From Agrobacterium tumefaciens (GTDB taxonomy: Bacteria; Pseudomonadota; Alphaproteobacteria; Rhizobiales; Rhizobiaceae): a stretch of 64,000 nt of DNA. A program made the position numbers and the translations under genes. The notes beneath the pieces were generated by a model. The model saw nothing but the letters and a program-made list of their open reading frames with translations, ran no database searches and was not told where the DNA came from. Below, one piece after another: positions 35,756 to 44,272 of the stretch (positions are counted from its first letter, which is position 1; the number at the start of each line of letters is the position of its first letter). The stretch lies in assembly GCF_005221325.1 (NCBI RefSeq), contig NZ_CP039888.1:744001-808000 (forward strand), given 5' to 3'.

Positions 35756-35932
35756 TCAGAGTACAACGGGGCAATTGGCGGCGGGCGCCGGGCTGTGCTG
35801 GCAGGCAATGGCCGCACCGGCATTCACCCGCTGAAAACTGCGGTTTGGATTAACGACGAGCGAGGCGAAGGACATGGCGAAGATCGCCATGAGAAACGCA
35901 AAGATTGCCAGTCGGCTGATCAGCTTTGTCAT
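35756..35932 (-). CDS. Small membrane protein, 58 residues
   Basis: Starts MTKLISRLAIFAFLMAIFAM, with one helix that may be a signal anchor, and has two Cys in the tail (ACQHSPAPAANCP) that could form a disulfide outside the membrane. AAGGGG lies seven bases before the ATG at 35932. First gene of a two-gene unit with the neighbouring 57-residue protein. No family recognised. Confidence 0.6.
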   Translation of the reverse strand: MTKLISRLAIFAFLMAIFAMSFASLVVNPNRSFQRVNAGAAIACQHSPAPAANCPVVL

Positions 35933-36096
35933 GTCCATTCCCCTTATTGGAGTTGATGGACAGAGTTTTGCCATACTCGGACTGAACGGACCCTGAGACC
36001 CCGGTTCATATGGTGTTCAGGGATGTTAACGGGTGGTGACAGGACAGATTGATGCCGCAAACGCCTCGCTGGAGACCTCGGTCGCCCGTCCTTTGA

Positions 36097-36693
36097 TCAC
36101 GAAGAAGAAGCTGCCGCACGCGCCGCAAGATCGGCCACGAGGGTTTCGAGTGCTTGCGGTTTCGTCACATCGACGACCGGCACGTTATGTTGCTGCGCCG
36201 AGGCCAGCATCTCGGTATTCTCCCGCAGCGATCGCTCGATGAAGGCGTCCATGATCCGCCGCTGGCTGGCCGTTGCATCATCGTATCGGGCGTGAGAGCG
36301 CATCCTCTCGAGAAGGAAATCATTCCCGGCATGCAGAAAGACGCCAGTGATCGCGCTGCCGAGGAGGGGTGATATAAGTTCCGGGCGCAGGGCAGCACCC
36401 TCGAAGATCGCGGGATTGCCGGTATTGCAGCTGTTGTCGATCAGCGAGCGGATCAGCGGCCAGATGTTCTGATGATGAACCTTCAGAAACCAGTGGATCG
36501 TGTCTGCCGAAAGCTGCGTGTAATATTCCTCCACCGGCGTCGGTATGCCCGGCCAGGGCCTGCCGGGGTGGCGGGCGAGGCTGTCGGTCGATATCGCCTC
36601 ACAGCCGAGCCGATCGCTCAAAAGACCGGCAAGGGTGCTTTTGCCCACATGCGAGGTGCCGGCAATCAGGATCGTCGAAAGGGGGAGGGGCAT
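36097..36693 (-). CDS. P-loop ATP-binding protein, kinase-like
   Basis: About 198 residues with an N-terminal Walker A loop ILIAGTSHVGKSTLAGLL (residues about 8-25) followed by SDRLGCEAISTDSL, a layout similar to small-molecule kinases such as 2-phosphoglycerate kinase-like or AAA-type NTPases. No further diagnostic motif. ATG at 36693 (MPLPLSTILIAG); the open frame upstream to 36852 is rich in Arg/Pro and probably not translated. Substrate unknown. Confidence 0.7.
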   Translation of the reverse strand: MPLPLSTILIAGTSHVGKSTLAGLLSDRLGCEAISTDSLARHPGRPWPGIPTPVEEYYTQLSADTIHWFLKVHHQNIWPLIRSLIDNSCNTGNPAIFEGAALRPELISPLLGSAITGVFLHAGNDFLLERMRSHARYDDATASQRRIMDAFIERSLRENTEMLASAQQHNVPVVDVTKPQALETLVADLAARAAASSS

Positions 36694-36867
36694 GCGTGGC
36701 TCTCGTTGGGGTGCGGCTGGGTGGCACGATACATCAACGTTCAGGGATGTTCCACGCGGCATCCGTTTGTGGCTCTGGGCGCAAAAAATCTCCCAATGCC
36801 GCGCTGGCTGGTCAGGCCGCGCCTGCTGGCTGGCGGGCAGCCGAAAGTCCACCCGCCGCCTATTCAG

Positions 36868-37206
36868 TTACAGCCGCGTCCAGGTCTGTGATTTGCACAG
36901 AATCTTCAGTACGCAGCCCTTCATGCTCAGCGAGTTGCCGGAAACGGTGCCGGAGCCGCTATAGGTCTTGTCGTTGGCGGGGTCGGTAATGTCGCCCGAA
37001 TAGCTGTTTCCCTTGCCGGAAAGCTTGCCGATCTGTTTTCCGGCATGTTTGCCGGTCTTCAGCGTCACGCAGAAGGCGCCGCCGCAGGGGCCGATCACGG
37101 CGGTTTCACCGCTGGCCGTTTTCCAGTTGCCTTCGATGGCTTCTGCGGCAACAGCAAGGTTGCTGCCCATCATGAGGGCAGCGGCAATCATCATTACGCG
37201 CTTCAT
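36868..37206 (-). CDS. DUF2147-like exported small protein
   Basis: A 112-residue protein with a signal peptide (MKRVMMIAAALMMGSNLAVA, cleavage near AVAAEA) followed by the DUF2147 pattern: IEGNWKTASGETAVIGPCGG and a tail with CVLKILCKSQTWTRL. Four cysteines could form two disulfides in the periplasm. GGGAGGAG lies upstream of the ATG. DUF2147 proteins are lipocalin-like and their function is not settled. Confidence 0.85.
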   Translation of the reverse strand: MKRVMMIAAALMMGSNLAVAAEAIEGNWKTASGETAVIGPCGGAFCVTLKTGKHAGKQIGKLSGKGNSYSGDITDPANDKTYSGSGTVSGNSLSMKGCVLKILCKSQTWTRL

Positions 37207-37792
37207 AAAAACTCCTCCCGAAATTTGCGCAGACCCTTCCGAACCGCACCGGTCATGAAGAATGGATGCGCATTAAACCCTGTCCTGCATTGCCGATGGT
37301 GTGGCGTCCTGCGACGCGGTCACCTTTTGGCCTTGCTATCCTTTGCCTGCCTCATCCTCATAAACAGACAGCCGGATACTATTTTACGTTAACGTAAAAG
37401 GAAACAGAAATTTGCCGCGCTAGAGAGGCGTTTGCGACTGTTTGCGCAGTGGAGACGGTCGAATTTGAAAATCGATGTTTTTATCGTGGTGAACGAAGGG
37501 TTTAAATCCAGATGTAAACTTTTCGTAAAAATCGCCTGAAAGTCCTTAATTTCCGCACCTCGTGATATTTAACAAAAACCCAATTTTACCAATCGTTTGC
37601 AGTTTGTTTGCGGCCCATTAATCATGCCTTTTAAGCGCCCGTTGAAAGGCTTGCGGCATAGTGAAGTCATCAAAAGCGCAGGGAAAACCTGCCGGCCCGA
37701 AGAACAAAAAAGCCGCACAAGACGGCGGTTCTGAAGGTTAGCCTCGGAAAGAAGGCGATTGATGAAACAGGCAGAAGACAGGGATTAAAACG
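37207..37792. other. Intergenic region between DUF2147 and Sel1 genes
   Basis: A 586-base divergent region without a supported gene. It contains a perfect 18-base palindrome (37382-37399) and an AT-rich stretch at about 37480-37640 consistent with promoters for the Sel1 gene. Confidence 0.5.
37382..37399. promoter_or_regulatory. Perfect 18-base palindrome TTTTACGTTAACGTAAAA
   Basis: Same arms as the palindrome at 21400-21417 upstream of ETF-QO, differing only in the central two bases, so both probably bind one regulator. It lies 176 bases upstream of the DUF2147 start and 394 bases upstream of the Sel1 gene. Confidence 0.55.
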
Positions 37793-38056
37793 ATGGCACG
37801 CTTTGAAATTCGCGATATCGAAATGGCTGCCGGTGGCGAAACCCGCGCCGACACTCTTTGCAATCTCGGCCTGGTCTATGCGACCGGCCGGGGCTGCAAG
37901 GTGGACCTGATCGCGGCCCATAAGTGGCTCAACATCGCCGCGATCCGCGGATCGGAAAGAGCCGCTTCACTGCGCGCCGATCTCGCCCGCAACATGACGA
38001 AGGCGGAACTGGCCGAAGCGCTGCGGGCCGCCCGCGACTGGATGACGATGCACTGA
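37793..38056 (+). CDS. Sel1-repeat small protein
   Basis: An 87-residue protein with one Sel1-like TPR repeat (CNLGLVYATGRGCKVDLIAAHKWLNIAAIRG), the canonical GLxYxxGxGVxxDxxxAxxWxxxAAxxG pattern with small changes. No signal peptide, so cytosolic. Such single-repeat proteins are common in rhizobia; partners unknown. AGGGA precedes the ATG. A terminator follows at 38184. Confidence 0.85.
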   Translation: MARFEIRDIEMAAGGETRADTLCNLGLVYATGRGCKVDLIAAHKWLNIAAIRGSERAASLRADLARNMTKAELAEALRAARDWMTMH

Positions 38057-38422
38057 TTTACCCTTGATATCATTGAGATTTCCGGTCCGGTTCCCTCCAG
38101 TCCCGATGACCGGTACAAAGGAAAGTAAACCCGAAGGGGAACGCGGCGAGGGCTTTGAAAACAAGCTTTTGCGCTGACACATCAAACCGCGACCGGCAGG
38201 AACAAGGCCGGCGCGGTTTTCTTATGTCTGGCGAAGCCGCGTTGCCGGAAAATGATTCGCGGACAGGGGGTTGCGAGAGGGTGTTGAATCGCTTTCGCAT
38301 AACCCTGTAAGGAGGATGGAACCGCCACGGCAGGCATGGCAGGTGCGTTTTCGAGCCGCTCCCTTCCTCCGTCATGCCGGACCTGATCCGGCACCCAGCC
38401 AACGGAAGCGAGGAACTGGAGT
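38057..38422. other. Intergenic region after the Sel1 gene
   Basis: Contains the terminator at 38184-38221 and, near 38370-38400, a single arm of the CCGTCATGCCGG-type dispersed repeat. No supported gene. Confidence 0.5.
38184..38221 (+). terminator. Intrinsic terminator of the Sel1 gene
   Basis: AAACCGCG-CCGGC pairs with GCCGG-CGCGGTTT (one bulged A) around a nine-base loop, followed by TTTTCTT on the + strand. Confidence 0.75.
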
Positions 38423-39535
38423 TTATCCGATAGCCTTGAGAACCTTCGGCAGCGCCTGCTGGAAAAGATCGATTTTGTCTGCGGTGCCGGCGCTCACACG
38501 AATGCACCGGTTGAGCGGGGCAACGCCCGGCATGCGGATGAACACGCCATGGTCCATCAGCCCATCAACGATGGCCCGGGCATAAGCGCCGTCGCGGTGG
38601 CAATCGATGGTGACGAAATTGGTTGCCGAGGGCAGGGGTGAAAGGCCGTTATCGCGGGCGATTGCGGAAATGCGATCGCGGGCATCGGAAATCTTGCCAA
38701 CCACCTCATGCAGATAGGCCTGATCCTTCAGCGCCGCCAGGGCGCCGGCGACCGAAATGCGCGCCATGCCGAAATGGTTGCGGATCTTGTCGAAGGCCTC
38801 GACATTGCCGAGCGTGCCGATGGCATAGCCCACGCGCGCGCCGGCAAGCCCATAGGCTTTCGAGAAGGTGCGCATGCGCAGGATATTCGGCTGGCCGATC
38901 AGCGCATCGATGGCCGGCACGGCACTGGCGGGCGCGGTTTCGCAATAGGCCTCGTCCAGAATGAGCAGGCAGGTTTCCGGCAGGGCGCGGGCGAAAGCGA
39001 CGACTTCGCTCGCCTCCCACCAGCTTCCCATCGGATTATCAGGGTTGGCGAAATAGACGAGCGGCGCATTTTCCCTGTTAACGAGATCGAGAAGCCCGTC
39101 AAGATTTTCATGATCGTCGACATAGGGCGTGGTGACGAGCTTTCCGCCAAAACCGTTCACATGGTAATTGAAGGTGGGATAGCCGCCAAACGAAGTGATG
39201 ACAGGTGTACCCGGCTCGACGATCAGCCTGGCAATCTCCCCCAGCAATCCATCAACCCCGCTGCCGATGGCAATATTGCCGCGTGCAACGCCGTGGTGGA
39301 TGGCAAGCGCTTCCTTCAGCTCGAAATTTTCCGGATCGCTGTACATCCAGGTTTCCGCCGCCGCATCCCGCATGGTGAGAAGCACGGATGGGGCGGGGCC
39401 GAAGCCGCTTTCATTGGCGCCGATCCGCGCTTCCACCTTCAGGCCGCGGTTCCGCTCGATGGCCTCCGGGCCAACGAAAGGAACGGTTGAAGGAAGCGAG
39501 ACGGCAAGCGGCGTGAGGCGTGAAAAAGCTGACAT
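38423..39535 (-). CDS. Histidinol-phosphate aminotransferase-like PLP enzyme
   Basis: A class I/II aminotransferase of 370 residues resembling HisC: NESGFGPAP near the start, ANPDNPMGSWW, the aldimine Asp/Tyr in LLILDEAYCE, the PLP lysine K226 in TFSKAYGLAGARVGY, and the carboxylate Arg in RCIRVSAGT. Rhizobia carry several HisC paralogues and this one is not in a his operon, so a role with another amino acid is likely. ATG at 39535 (MSAFSRLTPLAV) follows GGAT; an upstream ATG at 39577 is in frame. Confidence 0.85.
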   Translation of the reverse strand: MSAFSRLTPLAVSLPSTVPFVGPEAIERNRGLKVEARIGANESGFGPAPSVLLTMRDAAAETWMYSDPENFELKEALAIHHGVARGNIAIGSGVDGLLGEIARLIVEPGTPVITSFGGYPTFNYHVNGFGGKLVTTPYVDDHENLDGLLDLVNRENAPLVYFANPDNPMGSWWEASEVVAFARALPETCLLILDEAYCETAPASAVPAIDALIGQPNILRMRTFSKAYGLAGARVGYAIGTLGNVEAFDKIRNHFGMARISVAGALAALKDQAYLHEVVGKISDARDRISAIARDNGLSPLPSATNFVTIDCHRDGAYARAIVDGLMDHGVFIRMPGVAPLNRCIRVSAGTADKIDLFQQALPKVLKAIG

Positions 39536-39970
39536 TGATAAATCCGATATGCGGTTGGGAAGGCTTGTTCCGGGCAAGCCTCAGTTTGTCACAATGGGTC
39601 AGATTTCCGTCGATTTGGGAACCCCTAGCCGCTGGAATTTACACTGCGAGACCTCCGAAGGAGGAGCCGGAACTTGAAAAAACGCCTTTCGGATCGACTT
39701 CGGGACGCGCGGTAATTTCCCTGTTTTTGACAGATGTTCCGCAGGAAATCGGGTTGCCTGCCCGAAAGTCGCGGTGGGAGGCGATCGACTATCGACTTCC
39801 GTCAAAAGCTTGTTGCAATTAATTCCTAATTGCAGAATATTACGTGGGCGGGGCGAGTATATTTTATTTTTTGCAAATAGTTCTTAATTGCAGCAATGCG
39901 AGCAAAATCGCTAGCTCTCTCGACAGACAGGCTGCCGCCGCAAGGGATGGAAATGGAGAGAAAATCTTAA
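39536..39970. other. Promoter region of the multicopper oxidase-ZIP operon
   Basis: A 435-base divergent region. The right half is AT-rich and holds two near-identical 21-base palindromic boxes; no supported gene. Confidence 0.55.
39814..39892 (+). promoter_or_regulatory. Twin operator boxes upstream of the multicopper oxidase
   Basis: Box 1 at 39814-39834 reads TGCAATTA-N5-TAATTGCA (perfect). Box 2 at 39872-39892 reads TGCAAATA-N5-TAATTGCA (one mismatch). Their starts are 58 bases apart, on nearly the same helical face if the repeat is about 10.5 bases (5.5 turns puts them on opposite faces). They end 79 bases before the ATG. The regulator is unknown; a metal- or redox-responsive repressor would fit the operon. 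Confidence 0.6.
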
Positions 39971-41113
39971 ATGGAGACGAAGTCACTTAAGCAATTAACC
40001 AGCGAACCGGTCAGCCGCAGAAGGTTGCTCGCCGGCGGTCTGGCCGCTGCGGGGGGAGGAGCGCTTCTGGCAACCAACGCCTCCGGCCAGACAGCGCATT
40101 CGGGACACGCTGCAATACCTGTGCCGGCATACGACGAGAGCGCCCCGGCCGCCCACGGCGCCCATGGCGCCATGATGACGGTCGGAGAAGTCGATTCGCA
40201 AACCAACGGTTTCGATCCCCACAAGATGCTGACCGACTGGGAGACTGGCACGGTAGAGGTTGCTGCTGACGGACGTACCGTTCGCACCTTCGAGATTACC
40301 GGCGAAGACAAGGAGATAGAGGTTGCGCCCGGCGTCATGTTCCCGGCCTGGACCTACAACGGCCGTGTGCCGGGACCGACCTTGCGCGCCAAGGAGGGCG
40401 ACCGTATCCGGGTGAATTTCAAGAATTATGGATCGCACCCGCATTCCCTTCATTTCCACGGCATCCACTCGGCGCGGATGGACGGCCTTCCAGGCACGCC
40501 AGGCATGGTCGATCCCGGTGGAGAGTTCACTTATGAATTCGACGCCAAGCCCTTCGGCTGCCATCTTTATCATTGCCACAACGTGCCGCTTCGCCGGCAC
40601 ATGCACAAGGGCATGTACGGCGCCTTCATCATTGATCCGGATCCGGACCGGCATCCCGAGCACGCCGATGTCGCACGTTCGCGCCTGCTGGGTACGCCGG
40701 AAAACGCGGGCTGGCAGGAAATGGTGATGGTGTCGAACGCGTTCGATACCAATTTCGATGAAGAGAACGAATTCTACGCCGTCAACACCGTCGCGCATGC
40801 CTTCGCCAAAAAGCCGATCAAAATTCTCCGCTCCAAGCCGGTGCGCATCTATCTCGTCAATGTGCTGGAATTCGATCCGATCAACTCGTTCCATCTGCAT
40901 GCGAATTTCTTCAATTATTTCAATCAGGGCACCACGCTGACGCCGACGCTGCAGACCGTTGACCTCATCACCCAGTGCCAGGCGGAGCGCGGCATCCTGG
41001 AATTCACCTTCGCCGAGCACGAGACCGGGCTTTACATGTTCCACCCCCATCAGACCGAATTCACCGAACTCGGCTGGATGGGCATGTTTGATGTCGTGGA
41101 GTCGCTGTCATGA
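39971..41113 (+). CDS. Tat-exported multicopper oxidase (nitrite reductase-like cupredoxin fold)
   Basis: A 380-residue periplasmic copper enzyme. A twin-arginine signal (SRRRLLAGGLAAAGGGALL, about 15-33) is followed by a His-rich segment (HSGHAAIP to AAHGAHGAMM). Copper ligands are visible: HSLHFHGIH near 156-166, the type 1 site HCHNVPLRRHMHKGM with C202, NSFHLHANFF and the C-terminal FHPHQTEF. Length and layout fit two-domain multicopper oxidases/CuNIR relatives. The coupled ZIP permease suggests a metal oxidase supplying or detoxifying a metal rather than denitrification; this is inference. Confidence 0.85.
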   Translation: METKSLKQLTSEPVSRRRLLAGGLAAAGGGALLATNASGQTAHSGHAAIPVPAYDESAPAAHGAHGAMMTVGEVDSQTNGFDPHKMLTDWETGTVEVAADGRTVRTFEITGEDKEIEVAPGVMFPAWTYNGRVPGPTLRAKEGDRIRVNFKNYGSHPHSLHFHGIHSARMDGLPGTPGMVDPGGEFTYEFDAKPFGCHLYHCHNVPLRRHMHKGMYGAFIIDPDPDRHPEHADVARSRLLGTPENAGWQEMVMVSNAFDTNFDEENEFYAVNTVAHAFAKKPIKILRSKPVRIYLVNVLEFDPINSFHLHANFFNYFNQGTTLTPTLQTVDLITQCQAERGILEFTFAEHETGLYMFHPHQTEFTELGWMGMFDVVESLS

Positions 41114-42303
41114 ATGTCATGGAAACGAAAACAACCGCCTCCGCTCGCTCCGGCCTTGCTCTCGTCTGGATCGCCCTGCCGCTTCTGGCGCTGGCCGCCG
41201 CCATTGCGTGGATTTTCACCGCCGACCCTCTCGGGCGGCTCGATAACGGCGCGCCGCCGGTCGAAAACCTCACCTTCGAGCGCACCGTCCTCAACGACAA
41301 GGGCCTGCAATTGCTGGTCCGGGCCGGTGGTTCGGAACCGATGACGATCGCCCAGGTACAGGTCGATGCGGCCTACTGGACGTTCACCCAATCGCCATCA
41401 GGCGAGATTCCGAGGGGTACGTCCGTCTGGCTCAACATCGATTTTCCATGGAATCTCGCCGATACCCATGCCGTCACCGTGGTGACCAATACTGGCGCGA
41501 GCTTCGATCACGAGATCGCGGTTGCGGTGCCGACACCCACCGCGACGTCAGGGCAATTATGGATCCAAACGCTGGTCGGCATCATCGTCGGCGTCGTTCC
41601 CGTCGCCATCGGCCTGATGTTCTATCCCGCTTTGCGCAATGTGGGACAGGGCGGCATGAACTTCCTTCTGGCGCTGACAATCGGCCTGCTCCTCTATCTT
41701 CTCATCGACATGACGGAAGAGGCGCTGGAAATCGCCGGTGAGACGGCCGCGCTGTTTCAGGGCCGGGTGATGGTGGTGCTTGGCGCTTTTGCGGCCTTCC
41801 TGCTCCTGATGGCGGTCGGTCGCCGGCACGGCACACCAACGGGGCTGGCGCTTGCCACCTATATCGCGCTCGGCATCGGCCTGCACAATTTCGGCGAAGG
41901 GCTGGCCATCGGCGCGGCCTTTGCGGCAGGCTCGGCGGGCCTTGGCGCTTTCCTCGTGCTGGGTTTTGCGATCCACAATATCACCGAGGGTATCGGCATC
42001 GCCGCGCCGATCCTCAAAAAGCGGCCGTCGATCTCGGTTTTTGTCGGGCTAACCCTTCTGGCCGGCGGTCCGGCGGTGCTCGGCATGTGGCTCGGCAGTC
42101 TTGCCTATGCGCCGCAGTGGACGGCCTTGGCGCTTGCCATCGGGGCCGGCGCCATCCTGCAGGTGATCGTCGAGGTCGCCGCCTATATGGCGCGCACCAA
42201 CAGCCGGGAGGTCCCCTCGCTGTTCCTGTCTCCAGCGGTTCTCGGCGGCCTGGGCGCGGGGATCGTGTTCATGTACGCCACGGCGGCGTTGGTGAAGATA
42301 TGA
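41110..42303 (+). CDS. ZIP-family metal permease with extra N-terminal domain
   Basis: A 397-residue membrane protein overlapping the oxidase gene by ATGA. One N-terminal helix (VWIALPLLALAAAIAWIF) precedes a periplasmic beta-rich domain (about 45-145), then a ZIP core with seven or eight helices and the metal motifs HNFGEGLAIGAAF and HNITEGIGIAAPI. ZIP proteins move Zn, Fe or Mn into the cytosol. The periplasmic domain may dock with the oxidase. GGAG lies eight bases before the ATG. Confidence 0.85.
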   Translation: MNVMETKTTASARSGLALVWIALPLLALAAAIAWIFTADPLGRLDNGAPPVENLTFERTVLNDKGLQLLVRAGGSEPMTIAQVQVDAAYWTFTQSPSGEIPRGTSVWLNIDFPWNLADTHAVTVVTNTGASFDHEIAVAVPTPTATSGQLWIQTLVGIIVGVVPVAIGLMFYPALRNVGQGGMNFLLALTIGLLLYLLIDMTEEALEIAGETAALFQGRVMVVLGAFAAFLLLMAVGRRHGTPTGLALATYIALGIGLHNFGEGLAIGAAFAAGSAGLGAFLVLGFAIHNITEGIGIAAPILKKRPSISVFVGLTLLAGGPAVLGMWLGSLAYAPQWTALALAIGAGAILQVIVEVAAYMARTNSREVPSLFLSPAVLGGLGAGIVFMYATAALVKI

Positions 42304-42348
42304 TGTTGGCCCCTTCACGCGGGGCATCTAACCGCGATTGACAATCCG

Positions 42349-42376
42349 ACGGCTGCCGCGGTTTCGCGGCAGCCGT
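42349..42376. terminator. Strong hairpin between ZIP and PilZ genes
   Basis: A perfect 12-bp stem ACGGCTGCCGCG/CGCGGCAGCCGT with loop GTTT, reaching the first base of the PilZ gene stop codon; ends both convergent transcripts although a U-tract is absent. Confidence 0.7.
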
Positions 42377-42720
42377 TACGACGTCTCGAAACTCAATCTG
42401 CGCACATGATGCAGGAATTCCGCATCAATCAGCATGTTGAAGCCGATGGTGACTTTTTCCTCTTCCCGGCGGATCAGCGTGCAGCCGATCTCATCGCGAA
42501 TGCCGAGAATCTCCAGATAGAAATTGGCCGGCATTTCCAGTTCGGGGCTGACATCCAGCTCCGCGCCGTAAAGGGAAATGCTGCGCACCAGGCAGCGCAT
42601 GGTGTCCTTGGCGCTGAGATGATGCCCGATGAAGGTGATCTTGCCGGGCCGGTCGATCTGAAATTTCTCGTACATCTCGTCCTGGGGGACGTTCTGACTG
42701 ATATCCATATGTAAAGCCAT
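42376..42720 (-). CDS. PilZ-like domain protein
   Basis: A 114-residue cytosolic protein with a PilZ-like beta-barrel pattern (FIGHHLSAKDTMRCLVRSIS then GAELDV and EIGCTLIRREEEKVTIGF). The RxxxR and DxSxxG motifs for cyclic-di-GMP are only partly recognisable (CLVRSISLYGAEL), so ligand binding is uncertain. ATG at 42720 after GGGAGGTTGTC; the open frame upstream is not used. Such short PilZ-like proteins are common in rhizobia. Confidence 0.7.
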   Translation of the reverse strand: MALHMDISQNVPQDEMYEKFQIDRPGKITFIGHHLSAKDTMRCLVRSISLYGAELDVSPELEMPANFYLEILGIRDEIGCTLIRREEEKVTIGFNMLIDAEFLHHVRRLSFETS

Positions 42721-43047
42721 GACAACCTCCCGGATTGCCTCTTTGGTGCCTATTTTAACGCAGCTTCCTTGCCAGGGCGTGAAGGAAATCCGCGCAATTC
42801 TTTCTACTCTGTGTCGATCTCGACCAGCTTTCGCTGGGGAAGCCGATGTTTCCACTCATGAAAATGCGCTATGCCCCATCCGGTTGCAGCGGTGCCGCGC
42901 GCTATGCTGATAATGTGTCACGCTTGCACAGGGCTGGCGTTGCTGCGCGGTTGACTGGGGCCGTACTTGGCGTTACGCCTGATCCTGTAATATGACTTTG
43001 CGAGGGCCGGCGGGATCGGCGCTTCGTGATTCTTCTGGGAGTGGACT
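42721..43047. other. Divergent intergenic region, PilZ and ferredoxin reductase
   Basis: 327 bases with no supported gene, repeat or clear RNA structure. Confidence 0.4.
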
Positions 43048-44265
43048 GTGACGGGAAGGCTGGTAATCGTCGGGGCGGGGCAGGCCGCTTTCGCGCTGGC
43101 GTCGAAGCTTCGGGCGCTGAAGGACGAGCGTCCCATCACCATCATCGGCTCCGAGGATGCCTATCCCTATCAGCGGCCGCCGCTCTCCAAAAAATACCTT
43201 CTTGGCGAGATGAGCTTTGACCGGCTGATGTTCCGCTCCGAGGAATGGTATGCGGAGCACGATGTCGATATCCGGCTTTCCACCTGGGTGGAGGAAATTG
43301 ACCGCACCGCGAGAACCGTGCGCATGCAGGATGGCAGCACGCTTTCCTATGACAAGCTGGTGCTGGCGACTGGCGCGGCACCCCGTCTGCTGCCGGCCAG
43401 CATCGGCGGCGATCTCGAAGGCGTGTTGACGGTTCGCGACAAGCGCGATGCCGACCGGCTGATGGAGGAGATGAAGCCGGGCCGCAGGCTGCTGGTGATC
43501 GGCGGCGGTTATATCGGCCTCGAAGCGGCGGCCGTTGCCCGCAAGCTCGGTCTTGAGGTGACGCTGATCGAAATGGCCGACCGTATTCTGCAGCGTGTGG
43601 CGGCGAAGGAAACCGCCGATATCATGCGCGGCATCCATCAGGCGAATGGCGTCTCCATCCGCGAAAAGACCGGCCTCGTGCGCCTTGTCGGCATGGATGG
43701 CCGGGTGGCCGCTGCCGAACTCTCCGACGGTTCGACGCTCGATGTCGATTTTGTCATCGTCGGCATCGGCGTCACGCCGAATGACCGGCTTGCGCGCGAA
43801 TCGGGCCTTGATGTCGGCAATGGCATCGTGGTCGATGACCATACCCGGACATCGGATGCGAATATTCATGCGGTGGGCGATTGCGCCATGTTGCCGTGGC
43901 GGGGCCAGCATGTGCGTCTCGAATCGGTACAGAACGCCGTTGATCAGGCCGAGGCCACTGCTGTTGTGTTGGCCGGCAGTGAGGCCGCCTATGAGGCGAA
44001 ACCCTGGTTCTGGTCGGATCAATATGACGTGAAGCTGCAGATTGCCGGCTTCAATCTCGGTTATGACGAAACGATACTGAGACCGGGTTCTCGCGAAAGC
44101 AGCTGGTCCGTCTGGTATTTCCGCGACGGCCGATTCGTGGCTGTGGATGCCGTCAATGATGCCAAGGCCTATGTCGCCGGCAAGAAACTGCTCGATACCG
44201 GCGCGGAGCCGGATCGCGCCATCCTGGCGGACGCCGCCGCCGATCTGAAATTACTGCTTTCCTGA
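43048..44265 (+). CDS. FAD-dependent ferredoxin/rubredoxin reductase-type oxidoreductase
   Basis: A 405-residue pyridine nucleotide-disulfide oxidoreductase-fold flavoprotein passing electrons from NAD(P)H to a ferredoxin, like those serving Rieske oxygenases or P450s. FAD motif VIVGAGQAAFALASKL (5-20), the PYQRPPLSKKYL segment typical of this subgroup, NAD motif VIGGGYIGLEAAAVA (about 152) and the second FAD motif NIHAVGDCAMLP. There is no CxxC, so it is not a disulfide reductase. GTG start with GGGAG upstream. An HpcH/HpaI aldolase follows seven bases after the stop. Confidence 0.9.
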   Translation: MTGRLVIVGAGQAAFALASKLRALKDERPITIIGSEDAYPYQRPPLSKKYLLGEMSFDRLMFRSEEWYAEHDVDIRLSTWVEEIDRTARTVRMQDGSTLSYDKLVLATGAAPRLLPASIGGDLEGVLTVRDKRDADRLMEEMKPGRRLLVIGGGYIGLEAAAVARKLGLEVTLIEMADRILQRVAAKETADIMRGIHQANGVSIREKTGLVRLVGMDGRVAAAELSDGSTLDVDFVIVGIGVTPNDRLARESGLDVGNGIVVDDHTRTSDANIHAVGDCAMLPWRGQHVRLESVQNAVDQAEATAVVLAGSEAAYEAKPWFWSDQYDVKLQIAGFNLGYDETILRPGSRESSWSVWYFRDGRFVAVDAVNDAKAYVAGKKLLDTGAEPDRAILADAAADLKLLLS

Positions 44266-44272
44266 GGATATC

